NCBI RefSeq assembly: GCF_003843875.1
Contig: NZ_RKRF01000015.1
Coordinates: 18,973 to 82,972, forward strand
DNA from: Aquisalibacillus elongatus
GTDB lineage: Bacteria; Bacillota; Bacilli; Bacillales; Alkalibacillaceae
Length of the DNA stretch: 64,000 nt
Reading direction: 5' to 3'
The position numbers were made by a program, and so were the translations under genes. Positions 1 to 10,908 of this stretch are shown in pieces (the first letter of the stretch is position 1; every line of letters starts with the position of its first letter). The notes below the pieces were generated by a model, which ran no database searches, had not been told where the DNA came from, and saw nothing but the letters and a program-made list of their open reading frames with translations.

Positions 1-3
1 GTA

Positions 4-32
4 TTGACAAAGGTCAATCTATTTTATATAAT
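4..32 (+). promoter_or_regulatory. rplJ promoter (sigma-A)
   Basis: A perfect consensus -35 TTGACA (4-9) is followed after 17 bp by a perfect -10 TATAAT (27-32). The -35 is embedded in a small inverted repeat, ATTGAC-4 nt-GTCAAT (3-18). It drives the L10 leader and rplJ-rplL. Confidence 0.88.
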
Positions 33-65
33 TGCGTTTGTTGAAAATTAAATGACTTTTATTAT

Positions 66-193
66 ACCGTAGACAGTAGGAGCAGTTCGCTGCTTAAATC
101 TTTCCTGCCGAGGTGCCAGATTTCGAATGTTTCGTACAATTGTGTACGATTGCGATATTAGTGCCTCCATGTCTACATGGGGGCATTTTTTAT
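66..193 (+). ncRNA. Ribosomal protein L10 leader with intrinsic terminator
   Basis: The transcribed leader carries the GTAGACAGTAGGAGC and CCTGCCGAGGTG elements that I recognise from the Firmicute L10 leader. A strong hairpin (TGCCTCCATG / CATGGGGGCA, 162-186) followed by six T completes it. In Bacillus, L10 (with L7/L12) binds this RNA to control its own operon through attenuation; here that is inferred from similarity. Confidence 0.8.
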
Positions 194-243
194 GAACACC
201 GTACGGTATGATTGGGATTAACCAACGACTAGGAGGTGGAACG

Positions 244-744
244 ATGAGCAATGTACTTGAACTGAAAAAGCAACAGGTCGACGAAATTGCACAAAAACTA
301 GAAAATAGTAAAACAACAGTTCTTGTTGATTATCGTGGTCTAAATGTTGATGAAGTAACTGAACTACGTCAACAACTACGTGATGCGGGCGTGGACTTCA
401 GAGTTTATAAAAACACAATGACACGCTTCGCAACAGAAAAAGCAGGTTTCGAAGGATTAAACGAATTACTAGTTGGTCCAACTGCTCTTGCTTTCTGTGA
501 AGAAGACGCAGTAGCTCCAGCAAAAATCATCGGTGAATTCGCAAAAGATCATGAAGCTTTAGAAATTAAAGGTGGCGTGATTGAAGGCGAAATTGCTACA
601 CTTGATCAAGTTAAAGAACTTTCAGAGCTACCTTCATACGAAGGACTTGTTTCTATGCTACTCAGCGTATTACAAGCTCCAGTTCGCGACTTCGCTTATG
701 TTACAAAAGCAGTTGCAGAACAAAAAGAAGAAGAGAGCGCGTAA
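244..744 (+). CDS. rplJ: 50S ribosomal protein L10
   Basis: L10 (166 aa, the same length as in B. subtilis) forms the base of the ribosomal stalk and binds L7/L12 dimers through its C-terminal helix. The ATG at 244 is chosen because AGGAGGTGG lies just upstream and the family starts MSNV/MSSA; an upstream in-frame ATG at 208 has no ribosome-binding site and lies in the leader. The protein ends in an acidic tail. It is first in the rplJ-rplL unit and is controlled by the leader RNA upstream. Confidence 0.97.
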   Translation: MSNVLELKKQQVDEIAQKLENSKTTVLVDYRGLNVDEVTELRQQLRDAGVDFRVYKNTMTRFATEKAGFEGLNELLVGPTALAFCEEDAVAPAKIIGEFAKDHEALEIKGGVIEGEIATLDQVKELSELPSYEGLVSMLLSVLQAPVRDFAYVTKAVAEQKEEESA

Positions 745-790
745 AGCGTCATAGTCGGATAAATTAAAAAATATTAAGGAGGATCTTATC

Positions 791-1156
791 ATGACTAAAG
801 AGCAAATTATTGATGCTATTAAAGAAATGTCAGTATTAGAATTAAATGATTTAGTAAAAGCTATTGAGGAAGAATTCGGCGTAACAGCTGCTGCACCAGT
901 TGCGGCTGCGGGTGCTGCTGCAGGTGGCGAAGCTGCTGAAGAGCAAACTGAATTTGATGTTGTACTAGAAGACGCAGGCGATTCTAAGATTAAAGTTGTT
1001 AAGGCTGTTCGCGAACTTACAGGCCTTGGCTTAAAAGACGCAAAAGAATTAGTTGATGGCGCTCCTGCAACTATCAAAGAAGCAGTTGCTAAAGAAGAAG
1101 CTGACGAAATGAAAGAGAAGCTTGAAGAAGTTGGCGCTAAAATCGAATTAAAATAA
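791..1156 (+). CDS. rplL: 50S ribosomal protein L7/L12
   Basis: This 121-aa stalk protein recruits translational GTPases. It shows the N-terminal dimerisation helix, an Ala/Gly-rich hinge (about residues 35-50) and the conserved C-terminal domain with [21 protein letters not shown] strong AAGGAGG (777-783) precedes the ATG. It is 46 bp after rplJ and is followed by a terminator. Confidence 0.97.
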   Translation: MTKEQIIDAIKEMSVLELNDLVKAIEEEFGVTAAAPVAAAGAAAGGEAAEEQTEFDVVLEDAGDSKIKVVKAVRELTGLGLKDAKELVDGAPATIKEAVAKEEADEMKEKLEEVGAKIELK

Positions 1157-1168
1157 TGCACAAACAAA

Positions 1169-1204
1169 AAGCTCGCTGAATGATCAGCGAGCTTATGTTT
1201 GTTT
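1169..1204 (+). terminator. rplL terminator
   Basis: An 11-bp perfect stem AAGCTCGCTGA / TCAGCGAGCTT (1169-1179 / 1184-1194) with a 4-nt loop, then an interrupted T-rich run. Confidence 0.75.
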
Positions 1205-1269
1205 AAATTATTTCCCCTGTAAAGTCTCATAACATGTCATGATTTTACCTATAAAGAGGTGCTCGTACA

Positions 1270-1890
1270 TTGACTGAACACTATTATTCCAAGAACCCTA
1301 CAAGCAAAAGTAACCCTTCACAATTTCAAACATCAATACTTTCTTCAACCTTTACATTTCATACAGATGAAGGCGTGTTTTCAAAAAAACAATTAGATTA
1401 TGGCACAAACGTCTTGCTCCATGCTTTTGAACTTCCTGAAGTAGAAGGCGATTTGTTAGACCTAGGTTGCGGATATGGCCCTATTGGAATTGGGCTCGCT
1501 AAACAATATCGGGATCGTGAGATTTTAATGGTTGATATCAATGAACGCGCTGTTGAACTGTCTAAGAAGAATTGTGAGGTTAACGCTGTAGAGAACGCTC
1601 GTGTATTGCAAAGCGATGGAATTGAGAGTGTATCTAATCAACGGTTTGCTACTGTTATAACAAACCCGCCTTTTCGTGCAGGTAAAACAGTGGTTCACCA
1701 AATGGTGGAAGATAGCTATGAATTATTGCTAGAAGGTGGCGAATTATGGGTTGTTGTACAAAAGAAGCAAGGGGCTCCATCTTTAAAGGGAAAAATCAAA
1801 AATGTTTTTGGACAAGTTGATGTCGTAAAACGCGATAAGGGGTATTTTATCCTGCGTGGTAAAAAGTTTGACTCGGATATACCGGTATGA
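1270..1890 (+). CDS. ybxB: RsmC-like class I SAM-dependent methyltransferase (YbxB)
   Basis: A 206-aa Rossmann methyltransferase with motif I LDLGCGYGPIGIGLA (about residues 61-75) and the NPPF catalytic motif (ITNPPFRAGK), typical of enzymes that methylate exocyclic amino groups of bases. Its place between rplL and rpoB is that of B. subtilis ybxB, related to the C-terminal half of E. coli RsmC (16S rRNA G1207); the substrate here is inferred, not shown. The start is TTG at 1270 with GAGGTG about 8 nt upstream. Confidence 0.88.
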   Translation: MTEHYYSKNPTSKSNPSQFQTSILSSTFTFHTDEGVFSKKQLDYGTNVLLHAFELPEVEGDLLDLGCGYGPIGIGLAKQYRDREILMVDINERAVELSKKNCEVNAVENARVLQSDGIESVSNQRFATVITNPPFRAGKTVVHQMVEDSYELLLEGGELWVVVQKKQGAPSLKGKIKNVFGQVDVVKRDKGYFILRGKKFDSDIPV

Positions 1891-1958
1891 TAATATTAAA
1901 AAATGCCAATATATACGTTTGTTTGTCAAGAACTTTTTTCGAAAAAGTTTAAAACACG

Positions 1959-1964
1959 TATAAT
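1959..1964 (+). promoter_or_regulatory. Candidate -10 for rpoB
   Basis: A TATAAT hexamer stands 300 bp upstream of rpoB without a convincing -35 (only T-rich sequence 17 bp upstream). It lies in the 373-bp space between ybxB and rpoB. Confidence 0.3.
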
Positions 1965-2130
1965 TATTACGACTAATACCGATAAATGTATTATGTAATT
2001 GATTCCGAAGTGGGGTATTAACTCTGACAAACTCAATCTTTTATGTTGATTTATTAAGATTATATCAAACATTCGTGAAAATGACACGGATGTAAATATA
2101 AAAAATGCTTGAGTTTCTTTTAAAATAGGA

Positions 2131-2240
2131 GTTGTTCAAGCAAGTTCGGCATGCTTTTTTGTCGAACCATTTTTTGTTTAATTGTTAGTGGGAAACCACT
2201 GATGCCGAAACAAGCGATCCTTGTTTCTCTCTATTAAATC
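2131..2240 (+). promoter_or_regulatory. Structured rpoB leader with competing helices
   Basis: Several helices can form: TTCGGCAT (2145-2152) with ATGCCGAA (2202-2209), GTTCG (2144-2148) with CGAAC (2163-2167), a tetraloop hairpin AGTGG-GAAA-CCACT (2187-2200), and GAAACAAG (2207-2214) with CTTGTTTC (2220-2227). Some share bases and exclude each other. There is no classical terminator. Confidence 0.4.
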
Positions 2241-2263
2241 TGGTTGTTTGAGGGGTGAAGCAG

Positions 2264-5200
2264 TTGACAGGTCAACTAGTTCAATATGGTCGACACCGCC
2301 AACGTAGAAGTTATGCAAGGATTAGTGAAGTGCACGATCTTCCTAATCTAATCGAAATTCAAACCAAATCTTATGAATGGTTTTTAAGAGATGGTTTGAA
2401 AGAAATGTTTGAAGACATTTCACCAATCGAGGATTTCACCGGGAATTTATCTCTAGAATTTGTAGACTATAGCCTGGGTGAGCCAAAATATCCTGTAGAT
2501 GAAGCGAAAGAGCGTGACGTCACTTACAACGCGCCCTTACGTGTCAAAGTTCGCTTGTTGAATAAAGAAACGGGCGAAGTTAAAGAACAGGAAGTATTTA
2601 TGGGAGACTTCCCATTAATGACCGATACAGGTACCTTTGTAATTAATGGTGCTGAACGTGTCATTGTATCTCAGTTAGTCAGATCACCAAGCGTTTACTT
2701 TAATAACAAAGTAGATAAAAATGGTAAAAAAGGTCATACCGCAACGGTTATTCCGAACCGTGGTGCTTGGTTAGAATTTGAAACTGATGCTAAAGATGTT
2801 GTGCACGTACGTATTGACCGTACGCGTAAACTACCACTCACTGTATTATTAAGAGCTTTAGGTTTTAGCTCTGACGATGAAATCGTTGATTTAATCGGTG
2901 ATAATGAGTACTTACGTAATACGCTTGAGAAAGACAACACAGAAGACAGCGAAAAAGCTTTAATTGAAATATATGAAAGATTACGCCCGGGAGAACCCCC
3001 AACAGCGGATAACGCTAGAAGCTTGTTATATTCACGTTTCTTTGATCCGAAACGTTATGACTTAGCGCGCGTTGGTCGCTATAAAATGAACAAAAAACTC
3101 CATTTTAAAAATCGACTACTTAACCAGACGTTAGCTGAAACGATTGCTGATGAAGAGACTGGTGAAGTTATAGCTCGAAAAGGCGACAAATTAAACCGCC
3201 GCTTATTAGATAAAATCATTCCTTATTTTGAAGCCGAGGAAGATTCTGTCGGTGAGAAGATCTTAGAGCCACAAGATGGTGTATTAGAAGATCCAATTAA
3301 GGTACAATCAATTAAAATTGTTGACCCTACAGACCCTGAGGGCGAAAAAACGTTAAACGTTATTAGTAATGGTAATGTCAGTGATCAAGTTAAGAACATT
3401 ACACCGGCAGATATCATTTCGTCTATCAGTTATTTCTTTAACCTATTACACACTGTAGGTAACACAGATGATATCGATCATTTAGGTAACCGTCGCCTTC
3501 GTTCTGTTGGTGAATTACTACAAAACCAATTCCGTATTGGTCTTTCTCGTATGGAACGTGTTGTTCGCGAAAGAATGTCCATTCAAGATACGGAGTCTAT
3601 TACGCCACAACAGTTAATTAATATTCGTCCTGTGATTGCTTCTATTAAAGAATTCTTTGGTAGCTCGCAATTATCACAGTTCATGTATCAAACGAATCCG
3701 TTAGCAGAGTTAACGCACAAACGTCGTTTATCTGCATTAGGACCTGGTGGTTTGACACGTGAACGTGCAGGCTTTGAAGTGCGTGACGTACACTACTCAC
3801 ACTATGGTCGTATGTGTCCGATTGAAACACCAGAAGGTCCGAACATCGGGTTAATTAACTCGTTATCTAGCTTTGCAAAAGTTAATGAGTTTGGATTTAT
3901 TGAAACGCCATATCGCCGTGTAGATCACGAAACAGGAAAAGTTACTGAGAAAGTTGATTACTTAACGGCAGATGAAGAAGATAACTATGTTGTTGCTCAG
4001 GCAAACGCTCGTCTAACCGAAGACAGTACTTTTGCAGACGAAGAAGTTATCGCACGTTTCCGTGGTGAAAACACCGCAGTTCCACGTGAGCAAATCGATT
4101 ATATGGACGTTTCACCGAAGCAGGTTGTATCAGCTGCGACAGCTTGTATTCCGTTCTTAGAAAACGATGACTCTAACCGTGCCTTAATGGGTGCGAACAT
4201 GCAGCGTCAAGCAGTACCTTTATTAGAGCCGGAATCGCCGTTTGTGGGAACAGGAATGGAGTATGTTTCAGGTAAAGATTCAGGTGCAGCTGTAGTTGCA
4301 AAACAAGGCGGAATCGTTGAGAAGGTTGAAGCGAAAGAAGTTCACATTCGTCGTATTGAAGAAGTGGACGGCAAAGAGGTTAAAGGTGACTTAGACAAAT
4401 ACCGTTTAGCTAAATTTGTTCGTTCAAACCAAGGAACTTGCTATAACCAAACACCGATCGTGTCCAAAGGTGACCGTGTTCAAAAAGGTGAAATTTTAGC
4501 TGATGGCCCGTCAATGGACAAAGGTGAATTAGCCCTTGGCCGTAACGCGCTTGTAGCGTTTATGACATGGGATGGTTATAACTATGAGGACGCCGTTATT
4601 ATGAGTGAGCGCATGGTGAAAGAAGATGTATTCACATCTATTCACATTGAAGATTTCGAAACTGAGGCTCGTGACACGAAGTTAGGGCCAGAAGAAATCA
4701 CACGTGATATTCCAAACGTGAGCGAAGATGCACTTAAGAACTTAGATGAAGAGGGAATTATTCGTGTTGGTGCTGAAGTAACAGATGGCGACTTATTAGT
4801 AGGTAAGGTTACGCCGAAAGGTATGACTGAATTATCAGCTGAAGAGCGCTTATTACACGCTATTTTTGGTGAAAAAGCACGTGAAGTAAGAGATACCTCA
4901 CTACGTGTGCCACACGGTGGTGGCGGAATCGTCCTTGATGTAAAAACCTTCAACCGTGAAGATGGTGATGAGCTATCTCCGGGTGTTAATAAATTAGTAC
5001 GTGTTTACATCGTACAGAAACGTAAAATCTCTGAAGGGGATAAAATGGCAGGTCGTCACGGTAACAAAGGTGTTATCTCACGTATTTTACCGGAAGAAGA
5101 TATGCCATACTTACCAGATGGAACACCTGTAGATGTCATGTTAAATCCACTAGGTGTACCGTCTCGTATGAACATCGGGCAGGTATTAGAATTACACTTA

Positions 5201-5815
5201 GGTATGGCGGCTAGAGAAATGGGAATTCGCGTTGCGTCTCCAGTTTTCGACGGTGCCAGAGAAGAAGACGTTTGGGAGACGGTCCTTGAAGCTGGCTTAG
5301 CACGTGATGGAAAATCTGTTCTTTATGATGGCCGCTCAGGTGATGCCTTTGACAACCGTGTATCTGTTGGTGTTATGTATATGATTAAGCTAGAGCACAT
5401 GGTAGACGACAAGTTACACGCTCGTTCAACTGGACCATACTCACTCGTAACGCAACAACCGCTTGGCGGTAAAGCACAATTCGGTGGCCAGCGTTTTGGT
5501 GAGATGGAAGTTTGGGCTCTTGAAGCTTATGGTGCTGCATATACACTACAAGAGATCTTGACGGTTAAATCAGATGACGTTGTAGGTCGAGTGAAGACTT
5601 ATGAAGCCATCGTAAAAGGTGAAAACTTACCTGAACCAGGAGTTCCTGAATCGTTCCGAGTCTTGATTAAAGAGCTTCAAAGTCTTGGTATGGATGTCAA
5701 AATGTTAACTCAGGAACGCGATGAGATTGATATGAGAGATCTCGAAGAAGAAGACCAGTCAGGAGAATTAAATGTCTCCATGGAACAATCAGAAGATCAA
5801 AGCGTTAGTGAATAA
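2264..5815 (+). CDS. rpoB: DNA-directed RNA polymerase subunit beta
   Basis: The 1183-aa beta subunit forms half of the active-centre cleft of RNA polymerase. The start is TTG at 2264 (MTGQLVQYG, as in B. subtilis) with GAGGGGTG 7 nt upstream; a GTG at 2255 lies inside that ribosome-binding site. The rifampicin pocket is recognisable ([20 protein letters not shown], then [11 protein letters not shown]). Tyr475 (codon 3686-3688) replaces the Asp normally present (E. coli Asp516), while the positions equivalent to His526 and Ser531 are wild type. It is followed after 52 bp by rpoC. Confidence 0.98.
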   Translation: MTGQLVQYGRHRQRRSYARISEVHDLPNLIEIQTKSYEWFLRDGLKEMFEDISPIEDFTGNLSLEFVDYSLGEPKYPVDEAKERDVTYNAPLRVKVRLLNKETGEVKEQEVFMGDFPLMTDTGTFVINGAERVIVSQLVRSPSVYFNNKVDKNGKKGHTATVIPNRGAWLEFETDAKDVVHVRIDRTRKLPLTVLLRALGFSSDDEIVDLIGDNEYLRNTLEKDNTEDSEKALIEIYERLRPGEPPTADNARSLLYSRFFDPKRYDLARVGRYKMNKKLHFKNRLLNQTLAETIADEETGEVIARKGDKLNRRLLDKIIPYFEAEEDSVGEKILEPQDGVLEDPIKVQSIKIVDPTDPEGEKTLNVISNGNVSDQVKNITPADIISSISYFFNLLHTVGNTDDIDHLGNRRLRSVGELLQNQFRIGLSRMERVVRERMSIQDTESITPQQLINIRPVIASIKEFFGSSQLSQFMYQTNPLAELTHKRRLSALGPGGLTRERAGFEVRDVHYSHYGRMCPIETPEGPNIGLINSLSSFAKVNEFGFIETPYRRVDHETGKVTEKVDYLTADEEDNYVVAQANARLTEDSTFADEEVIARFRGENTAVPREQIDYMDVSPKQVVSAATACIPFLENDDSNRALMGANMQRQAVPLLEPESPFVGTGMEYVSGKDSGAAVVAKQGGIVEKVEAKEVHIRRIEEVDGKEVKGDLDKYRLAKFVRSNQGTCYNQTPIVSKGDRVQKGEILADGPSMDKGELALGRNALVAFMTWDGYNYEDAVIMSERMVKEDVFTSIHIEDFETEARDTKLGPEEITRDIPNVSEDALKNLDEEGIIRVGAEVTDGDLLVGKVTPKGMTELSAEERLLHAIFGEKAREVRDTSLRVPHGGGGIVLDVKTFNREDGDELSPGVNKLVRVYIVQKRKISEGDKMAGRHGNKGVISRILPEEDMPYLPDGTPVDVMLNPLGVPSRMNIGQVLELHLGMAAREMGIRVASPVFDGAREEDVWETVLEAGLARDGKSVLYDGRSGDAFDNRVSVGVMYMIKLEHMVDDKLHARSTGPYSLVTQQPLGGKAQFGGQRFGEMEVWALEAYGAAYTLQEILTVKSDDVVGRVKTYEAIVKGENLPEPGVPESFRVLIKELQSLGMDVKMLTQERDEIDMRDLEEEDQSGELNVSMEQSEDQSVSE

Positions 5816-5867
5816 ACGAATATAGCGCATAATACAATTCGTTGAAAATATAAGGGAGGTAGGCTCC

Positions 5868-8800
5868 TTGATCGATGTAAACAGATTTGAGTTTATGAAA
5901 ATTGGTTTAGCTTCACCGGATAAAATCCGTTCATGGTCATTTGGAGAAGTTAAGAAGCCAGAGACGATTAACTATCGTACGTTAAAGCCTGAAAAAGATG
6001 GTTTATTCTGTGAACGTATTTTTGGTCCTACTAAGGATTGGGAATGTCACTGCGGTAAGTACAAACGTGTCCGTTATAAAGGTGTCGTTTGTGACCGTTG
6101 TGGTGTTGAAGTAACAAAAGCAAAAGTACGTCGTGAGCGCATGGGGCACATTGAACTTGCTGCCCCTGTCTCTCACATTTGGTATTTCAAAGGGATCCCA
6201 AGTCGTATGGGATTAGTTCTAGATTTATCCCCTAGAGCACTAGAAGAAGTGATTTATTTCGCTTCATACATTGTGACAGACCCGGGCGATACACCGTTAG
6301 AGAAGAAGCAACTTCTAACAGAGAAAGAGTTCCGTGCTTATTATGAAAAATACGGAAACACATTCAAAGCCGATATGGGTGCTGAAGCAATCCGCAAATT
6401 ACTTCAAGATGTTGATTTAGATCGTGAAGTATTTGAGCTAAAAGAAGAGCTTAAAACCGCACAAGGCCAACGCCGCACACGTGCGATTAAGCGATTAGAA
6501 GTACTGGAATCATTCCGTAACTCTGGAAACAATCCAGACTGGATGATTATGGATGTATTACCGATTATTCCACCAGAACTTCGCCCGATGGTTCAATTAG
6601 ATGGTGGGCGTTTTGCAACGTCTGACTTAAACGATTTATATCGCCGAGTTATCAATCGTAACAACCGTTTAAAACGTTTGTTAGACTTAGGCGCACCTAC
6701 GATTATTGTTCAAAACGAAAAACGTATGCTTCAAGAATCAGTCGATGCGTTGATTGATAACGGTCGCCGTGGCCGTCCAGTTACTGGCCCAGGAAACCGT
6801 CCATTAAAATCCCTTTCTCATATGTTGAAAGGTAAGCAAGGTCGTTTCCGCCAAAACCTACTAGGTAAACGTGTTGACTATTCAGGTCGTTCCGTTATCG
6901 TTGTTGGACCGAATTTAAAAATGTATCAGTGTGGACTTCCGAAAGAGATGGCGATCGAACTGTTCAAACCGTTCGTCATGCGCGAATTAGTTGAGCGCGG
7001 TTTAGCTCATAACATTAAATCAGCTAAACGTAGCATTGAACGTTTACGCCCAGAAATTTGGGATGTTCTTGAAGATGTCATTAAGGAGCACCCGGTACTA
7101 TTAAACCGTGCGCCAACGTTACACCGTTTAGGTATTCAGGCGTTCGAACCTGTGTTAGTCGAAGGTCGTGCGATTCGCTTACACCCATTAGTATGTACAG
7201 CATATAACGCGGACTTTGATGGTGACCAAATGGCGGTACACGTTCCATTATCACCAGAAGCTCAAGCAGAAGCACGTGTGTTAATGCTTGCCGCTCAAAA
7301 CATTCTTAACCCTAAGGATGGTAAGCCAGTTGTAACACCATCACAAGACATGGTATTAGGTAACTATTACCTAACTCTAGAACGAGAAAATGCACTTGGT
7401 GAAGGCCGTTTGTTCTCTACCTACGAAGAAGCAATATTAGCTTATGACAACGGTTATGTACATTTACACAGCCGTGTAGGAATTGACGCTAGGTCATTAA
7501 ATAATCCTCACTTTACTGAGGAACAAAATCAAAAAGTTCTCGTTACAACGATTGGTAAGCTAATTTTCAACAACATGCTACCGAACTCATTCCCTTACAT
7601 GAATGAGCCGACATCAAGTAACTTAGAGGTCCGTACACCTGATGAGTATTTTGTTGAGCCAGCAACAGACATAAAAGAAGAACTACAAAATCGTGAACTT
7701 ATTAAGCCATTTAAGAAAGGAATCTTAGGCGATATTATCGCTGCAGTCTTTAAACACTATAAGATTTCCGAAACATCCAAGATGCTTGATAAGATGAAGG
7801 ATTTAGGCTTTAAGTACTCAACAAAAGCTGGTATTACAATAGGTGTATCAGACATCGTTGTCTTATCTGAAAAACAACAATACCTTGATGAAGCGCAAGG
7901 TAAAATTGATAAAGTCATGAAGCAATTCCGTCGTGGTCTAATCACAGACGAAGAAAGATACGATCGCGTCATTGCAACATGGACGGAAGCTAAAGATCAA
8001 ATTCAAGAAAAACTAATGGTTTCATTAGACTCCTTAAATCCAATCTTTATGATGAGTGATTCGGGTGCCCGTGGTAACGCATCTAACTTTACACAGTTAG
8101 CAGGTATGCGTGGTCTAATGGCGAACCCATCTGGTCAAATTATTGAACTACCGATTAAATCAAGCTTCCGTGAAGGCTTAACCGTATTAGAGTACTTCAT
8201 CTCGACACACGGTGCTCGTAAAGGTCTAGCGGATACGGCGCTTAAGACAGCCGATTCAGGTTACTTAACTCGTCGTTTAGTTGACGTCGCACAAGATGTC
8301 ATCATTCGTGAACACGATTGCGGAACTGATCGCGGTATGACTGTTTCAGCTTTAACAGAAGGTAACGAAACAATTGTGCCATTGTATGACCGCTTAGTTG
8401 GTCGTACGGTGTTTAGAAAAGTTCAACACCCAGAATCAGGCAAAATCTTAGCTGAACGTAATGAATTACTCACAGAGGATATCGCCAAAGAAATCGTAGA
8501 TGCTGGTGTTGAATCAGTTGTTATACGCTCTGTCTTTACATGTAACACTCATCACGGTGCTTGTGTTAAATGTTATGGCCGTAACATGGCAACAGGTGAT
8601 CGTGTCGAATCAGGCGAAGCTGTTGGTATTATCGCAGCGCAATCAATTGGTGAGCCTGGTACTCAGCTTACAATGCGTACGTTCCACACAGGTGGTGTTG
8701 CCGGAGATGACATCACACAAGGTTTACCACGTATCCAAGAGATCTTTGAGGCACGTAACCCTAAAGGTCAGGCTGTAATCAGTGAAATCGAGGGTACAGT

Positions 8801-9473
8801 GTTTGAGATTAAAGATGTTAAAGATAAGAAAGAAATTGTCGTTCAAGGTGCGGTTGAAAGTCGTAATTACACAACACCTTACAATGCTAGATTGAAAGTT
8901 AAAGAAGGCGATGAAGTCATTGCAGGTCAATCACTAACTGAAGGTTCTGTTGACCCGAAAGAACTTCTAAAATCACAAGGACTTCAAGGGGTAGAAGAGT
9001 ACTTACTAAAAGAAGTACAAAAAGTATACCGCATGCAAGGTGTTGAAATTAGTGACAAACACGTTGAAGTAATGGTTCGTCAAATGTTAAACAAAGTACG
9101 TGTTATTGAATCTGGAGATACTGATGTAATTCCAGGATCACTACTTGATGTTAACCAGTTTAGAGAAGCGAACCGTCAAGTCTTACAAGAAGGCAAGCAG
9201 CCAGCTATTGCAAAACCAATTATCCTTGGTATTACAAAAGCTTCCCTTGAAACAGACTCATTCTTATCTGCAGCTTCATTCCAAGAAACAACACGAGTGT
9301 TAACGGATGCGGCGATTAAAGGTAAGTATGATGAACTACTAGGACTGAAAGAGAATGTTATTATTGGTAAGTTAGTTCCAGCTGGTACTGGCTTAGCTAA
9401 ATATCGTAATCTAGAAGCTGATAAAGAAGTTATTGAAGCAGAAGAAGTAGAAGAAGTTACAACAGAAGCATAA
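5868..9473 (+). CDS. rpoC: DNA-directed RNA polymerase subunit beta prime
   Basis: The 1201-aa catalytic subunit has the N-terminal zinc finger (CHCGKYK ... CDRCG, about residues 60-78), the Mg-binding [12 protein letters not shown] loop with three aspartates, and the bridge-helix/trigger-loop region ([20 protein letters not shown]). The start is TTG at 5868 after AGGGAGGT. It lies 52 bp after rpoB. Confidence 0.98.
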   Translation: MIDVNRFEFMKIGLASPDKIRSWSFGEVKKPETINYRTLKPEKDGLFCERIFGPTKDWECHCGKYKRVRYKGVVCDRCGVEVTKAKVRRERMGHIELAAPVSHIWYFKGIPSRMGLVLDLSPRALEEVIYFASYIVTDPGDTPLEKKQLLTEKEFRAYYEKYGNTFKADMGAEAIRKLLQDVDLDREVFELKEELKTAQGQRRTRAIKRLEVLESFRNSGNNPDWMIMDVLPIIPPELRPMVQLDGGRFATSDLNDLYRRVINRNNRLKRLLDLGAPTIIVQNEKRMLQESVDALIDNGRRGRPVTGPGNRPLKSLSHMLKGKQGRFRQNLLGKRVDYSGRSVIVVGPNLKMYQCGLPKEMAIELFKPFVMRELVERGLAHNIKSAKRSIERLRPEIWDVLEDVIKEHPVLLNRAPTLHRLGIQAFEPVLVEGRAIRLHPLVCTAYNADFDGDQMAVHVPLSPEAQAEARVLMLAAQNILNPKDGKPVVTPSQDMVLGNYYLTLERENALGEGRLFSTYEEAILAYDNGYVHLHSRVGIDARSLNNPHFTEEQNQKVLVTTIGKLIFNNMLPNSFPYMNEPTSSNLEVRTPDEYFVEPATDIKEELQNRELIKPFKKGILGDIIAAVFKHYKISETSKMLDKMKDLGFKYSTKAGITIGVSDIVVLSEKQQYLDEAQGKIDKVMKQFRRGLITDEERYDRVIATWTEAKDQIQEKLMVSLDSLNPIFMMSDSGARGNASNFTQLAGMRGLMANPSGQIIELPIKSSFREGLTVLEYFISTHGARKGLADTALKTADSGYLTRRLVDVAQDVIIREHDCGTDRGMTVSALTEGNETIVPLYDRLVGRTVFRKVQHPESGKILAERNELLTEDIAKEIVDAGVESVVIRSVFTCNTHHGACVKCYGRNMATGDRVESGEAVGIIAAQSIGEPGTQLTMRTFHTGGVAGDDITQGLPRIQEIFEARNPKGQAVISEIEGTVFEIKDVKDKKEIVVQGAVESRNYTTPYNARLKVKEGDEVIAGQSLTEGSVDPKELLKSQGLQGVEEYLLKEVQKVYRMQGVEISDKHVEVMVRQMLNKVRVIESGDTDVIPGSLLDVNQFREANRQVLQEGKQPAIAKPIILGITKASLETDSFLSAASFQETTRVLTDAAIKGKYDELLGLKENVIIGKLVPAGTGLAKYRNLEADKEVIEAEEVEEVTTEA

Positions 9474-9479
9474 TAGGTG

Positions 9480-9553
9480 GAAGCACCTTGAATCTTGTTT
9501 ATAATTTTTATTGACAACGTATGGGGTCAATGATAATATATTCAAGGTGCTTC
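9480..9553 (+). promoter_or_regulatory. ybxF promoter enclosed by a 14-bp inverted repeat
   Basis: The arms GAAGCACCTTGAAT (9480-9493) and ATTCAAGGTGCTTC (9540-9553) are perfect complements. The 46-bp interior contains TTGACA (9511-9516), 17 bp, TAATAT (9534-9539), so initiation would fall within the right arm. The left arm begins just after the rpoC stop. It may be an operator or, in read-through RNA, a long hairpin. Confidence 0.65.
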
Positions 9554-9583
9554 ATTTAACCCTGTTACTTTGGAGGATAGCTA

Positions 9584-9835
9584 ATGTCTTATGAAAAAGT
9601 AGCACAGGCTAATCAAAGTATAATTATTGGAGCTAAACAAGTGATAAAATCCATTAAACATGGAGATGCGCTTGAAGTCGTTGTGGCAGAAAATGCCGAG
9701 CGACGTATAACAGATAAAGTTTTAAAAGCAGCAAATGACTATGATGTACCGATAACGTTTGTAGAATCTATGAAAAAATTAGGCGAAGCAAGCGGGATCG
9801 ACGTCGGAGCAGCTGCAGTGGCAATAAATAAATAA
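9584..9835 (+). CDS. ybxF: L7Ae-family K-turn RNA-binding protein (YbxF-like)
   Basis: An 83-aa L7Ae/L30e/S12e-fold protein; the C-terminal VESMKKLGEASGIDVGAAAVAI block is typical of the family, whose members bind kink-turns. It occupies the B. subtilis ybxF position between rpoC and rpsL. TGGAGGA lies upstream of the ATG at 9584. A terminator-like hairpin follows. The cellular RNA target is unknown. Confidence 0.9.
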   Translation: MSYEKVAQANQSIIIGAKQVIKSIKHGDALEVVVAENAERRITDKVLKAANDYDVPITFVESMKKLGEASGIDVGAAAVAINK

Positions 9836-9868
9836 ACTTATACACTATGTGTGTTGAGTTTATTTTTT
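9831..9868 (+). terminator. Terminator between ybxF and rpsL
   Basis: AATAAACT (9831-9838) pairs with AGTTTATT (9857-9864), with additional ACAC/GTGT pairing inside, and is followed by a run of T to 9868. Confidence 0.6.
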
Positions 9869-9932
9869 GCCCATTAATGAACCACCTGGATGTGTGGAAT
9901 TAGAAACAGTGATTAAGAAGGGAGGAAACAAC

Positions 9933-10346
9933 ATGCCTACTATAAACCAATTAGTACGTAAAGGTCGTAAAACAAGAGGCAGAAAGTCTGACTCACCAGC
10001 TTTAAATAAAGGATTTAACTCTTATAAAAAGAAGTATACTGATAATCCTTCTCCGCAAAAGCGTGGTGTTTGCACACGTGTCGCAACCATGACACCTAAG
10101 AAGCCGAACTCAGCACTTCGTAAATACGCTCGTGTGCGTTTATCTAATGCGATCGAAGTTACGGCTTATATCCCTGGAATTGGTCACAACCTACAAGAAC
10201 ACAGTGTTGTACTAATTCGCGGTGGACGTGTTAAGGACTTACCAGGTGTGCGTTATCACATTGTTCGTGGTGCACTAGATACAGCTGGTGTTGAAGGTCG
10301 TAAACAAAGCCGTTCTAAATATGGTGCTAAAAAGCCAAAGAAATAA
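9933..10346 (+). CDS. rpsL: 30S ribosomal protein S12
   Basis: A 137-aa decoding-centre protein. The true start is ATG 9933 ([12 protein letters not shown]) after GGAGG; the open frame extends upstream without a ribosome-binding site. Both streptomycin-relevant lysines are wild type ([11 protein letters not shown] and [12 protein letters not shown]). A small CCAC/GTGG hairpin (9882-9897) lies in the leader. It begins the str group rpsL-rpsG-fusA. Confidence 0.97.
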   Translation: MPTINQLVRKGRKTRGRKSDSPALNKGFNSYKKKYTDNPSPQKRGVCTRVATMTPKKPNSALRKYARVRLSNAIEVTAYIPGIGHNLQEHSVVLIRGGRVKDLPGVRYHIVRGALDTAGVEGRKQSRSKYGAKKPKK

Positions 10347-10387
10347 ACGCTAAATAGATAAAACCACGTAGAAAGGAGGAACTATTT

Positions 10388-10858
10388 ATGCCACGTAAAG
10401 GAGCAGTTCCTAAGAGAGATGTTTTACCTGACCCGATTCATAATTCTAAGCTTGTAACGCGTTTAATCAATCAAATCATGGTTGACGGTAAAAAAGGTGT
10501 TGCACAAAGAATTCTATATAATGCGTTCGATTTAGTTAAAGAACGTAGCGGGCAAGAACCAATGGATGTTTTTGAAGAAGCTATGAAAAACGTTATGCCT
10601 GTACTTGAAGTACGTGCTAGACGTGTTGGTGGTTCAAACTACCAAGTACCAGTTGAGGTACGTCCTGAGCGTCGTCAGGCATTAGGTTTACGTTTCATCG
10701 TTAACTACGCAAGATTACGCGGAGAAAAAACGATGGAAGAACGTTTAGCTAATGAAATTCTAGATGCAGCAAATAATACTGGTGCAGCGGTTAAACGCCG
10801 TGAAGAAATGCACAAGATGGCAGAAGCGAACAAAGCGTTTGCTCACTATCGTTGGTAA
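10388..10858 (+). CDS. rpsG: 30S ribosomal protein S7
   Basis: A 156-aa primary 16S rRNA-binding protein of the 30S head, of standard length ([17 protein letters not shown]). GAAAGGAGG precedes the ATG. It is 41 bp after rpsL and 50 bp before fusA. Confidence 0.97.
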   Translation: MPRKGAVPKRDVLPDPIHNSKLVTRLINQIMVDGKKGVAQRILYNAFDLVKERSGQEPMDVFEEAMKNVMPVLEVRARRVGGSNYQVPVEVRPERRQALGLRFIVNYARLRGEKTMEERLANEILDAANNTGAAVKRREEMHKMAEANKAFAHYRW

Positions 10859-10908
10859 TATTATATTAATCATACAATTTAGCTCTAATATAGGAAGGAG
10901 AAATGAAT

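Noticed and set aside
670..1230. 186-codon reverse-strand frame over rplL
   Set aside because: It is the antisense of rplJ/rplL, has low-complexity Ser/Ala composition and no ribosome-binding site.
8500..8778. 92-codon frame inside rpoC
   Set aside because: Out-of-frame shadow of a highly conserved rpoC region.
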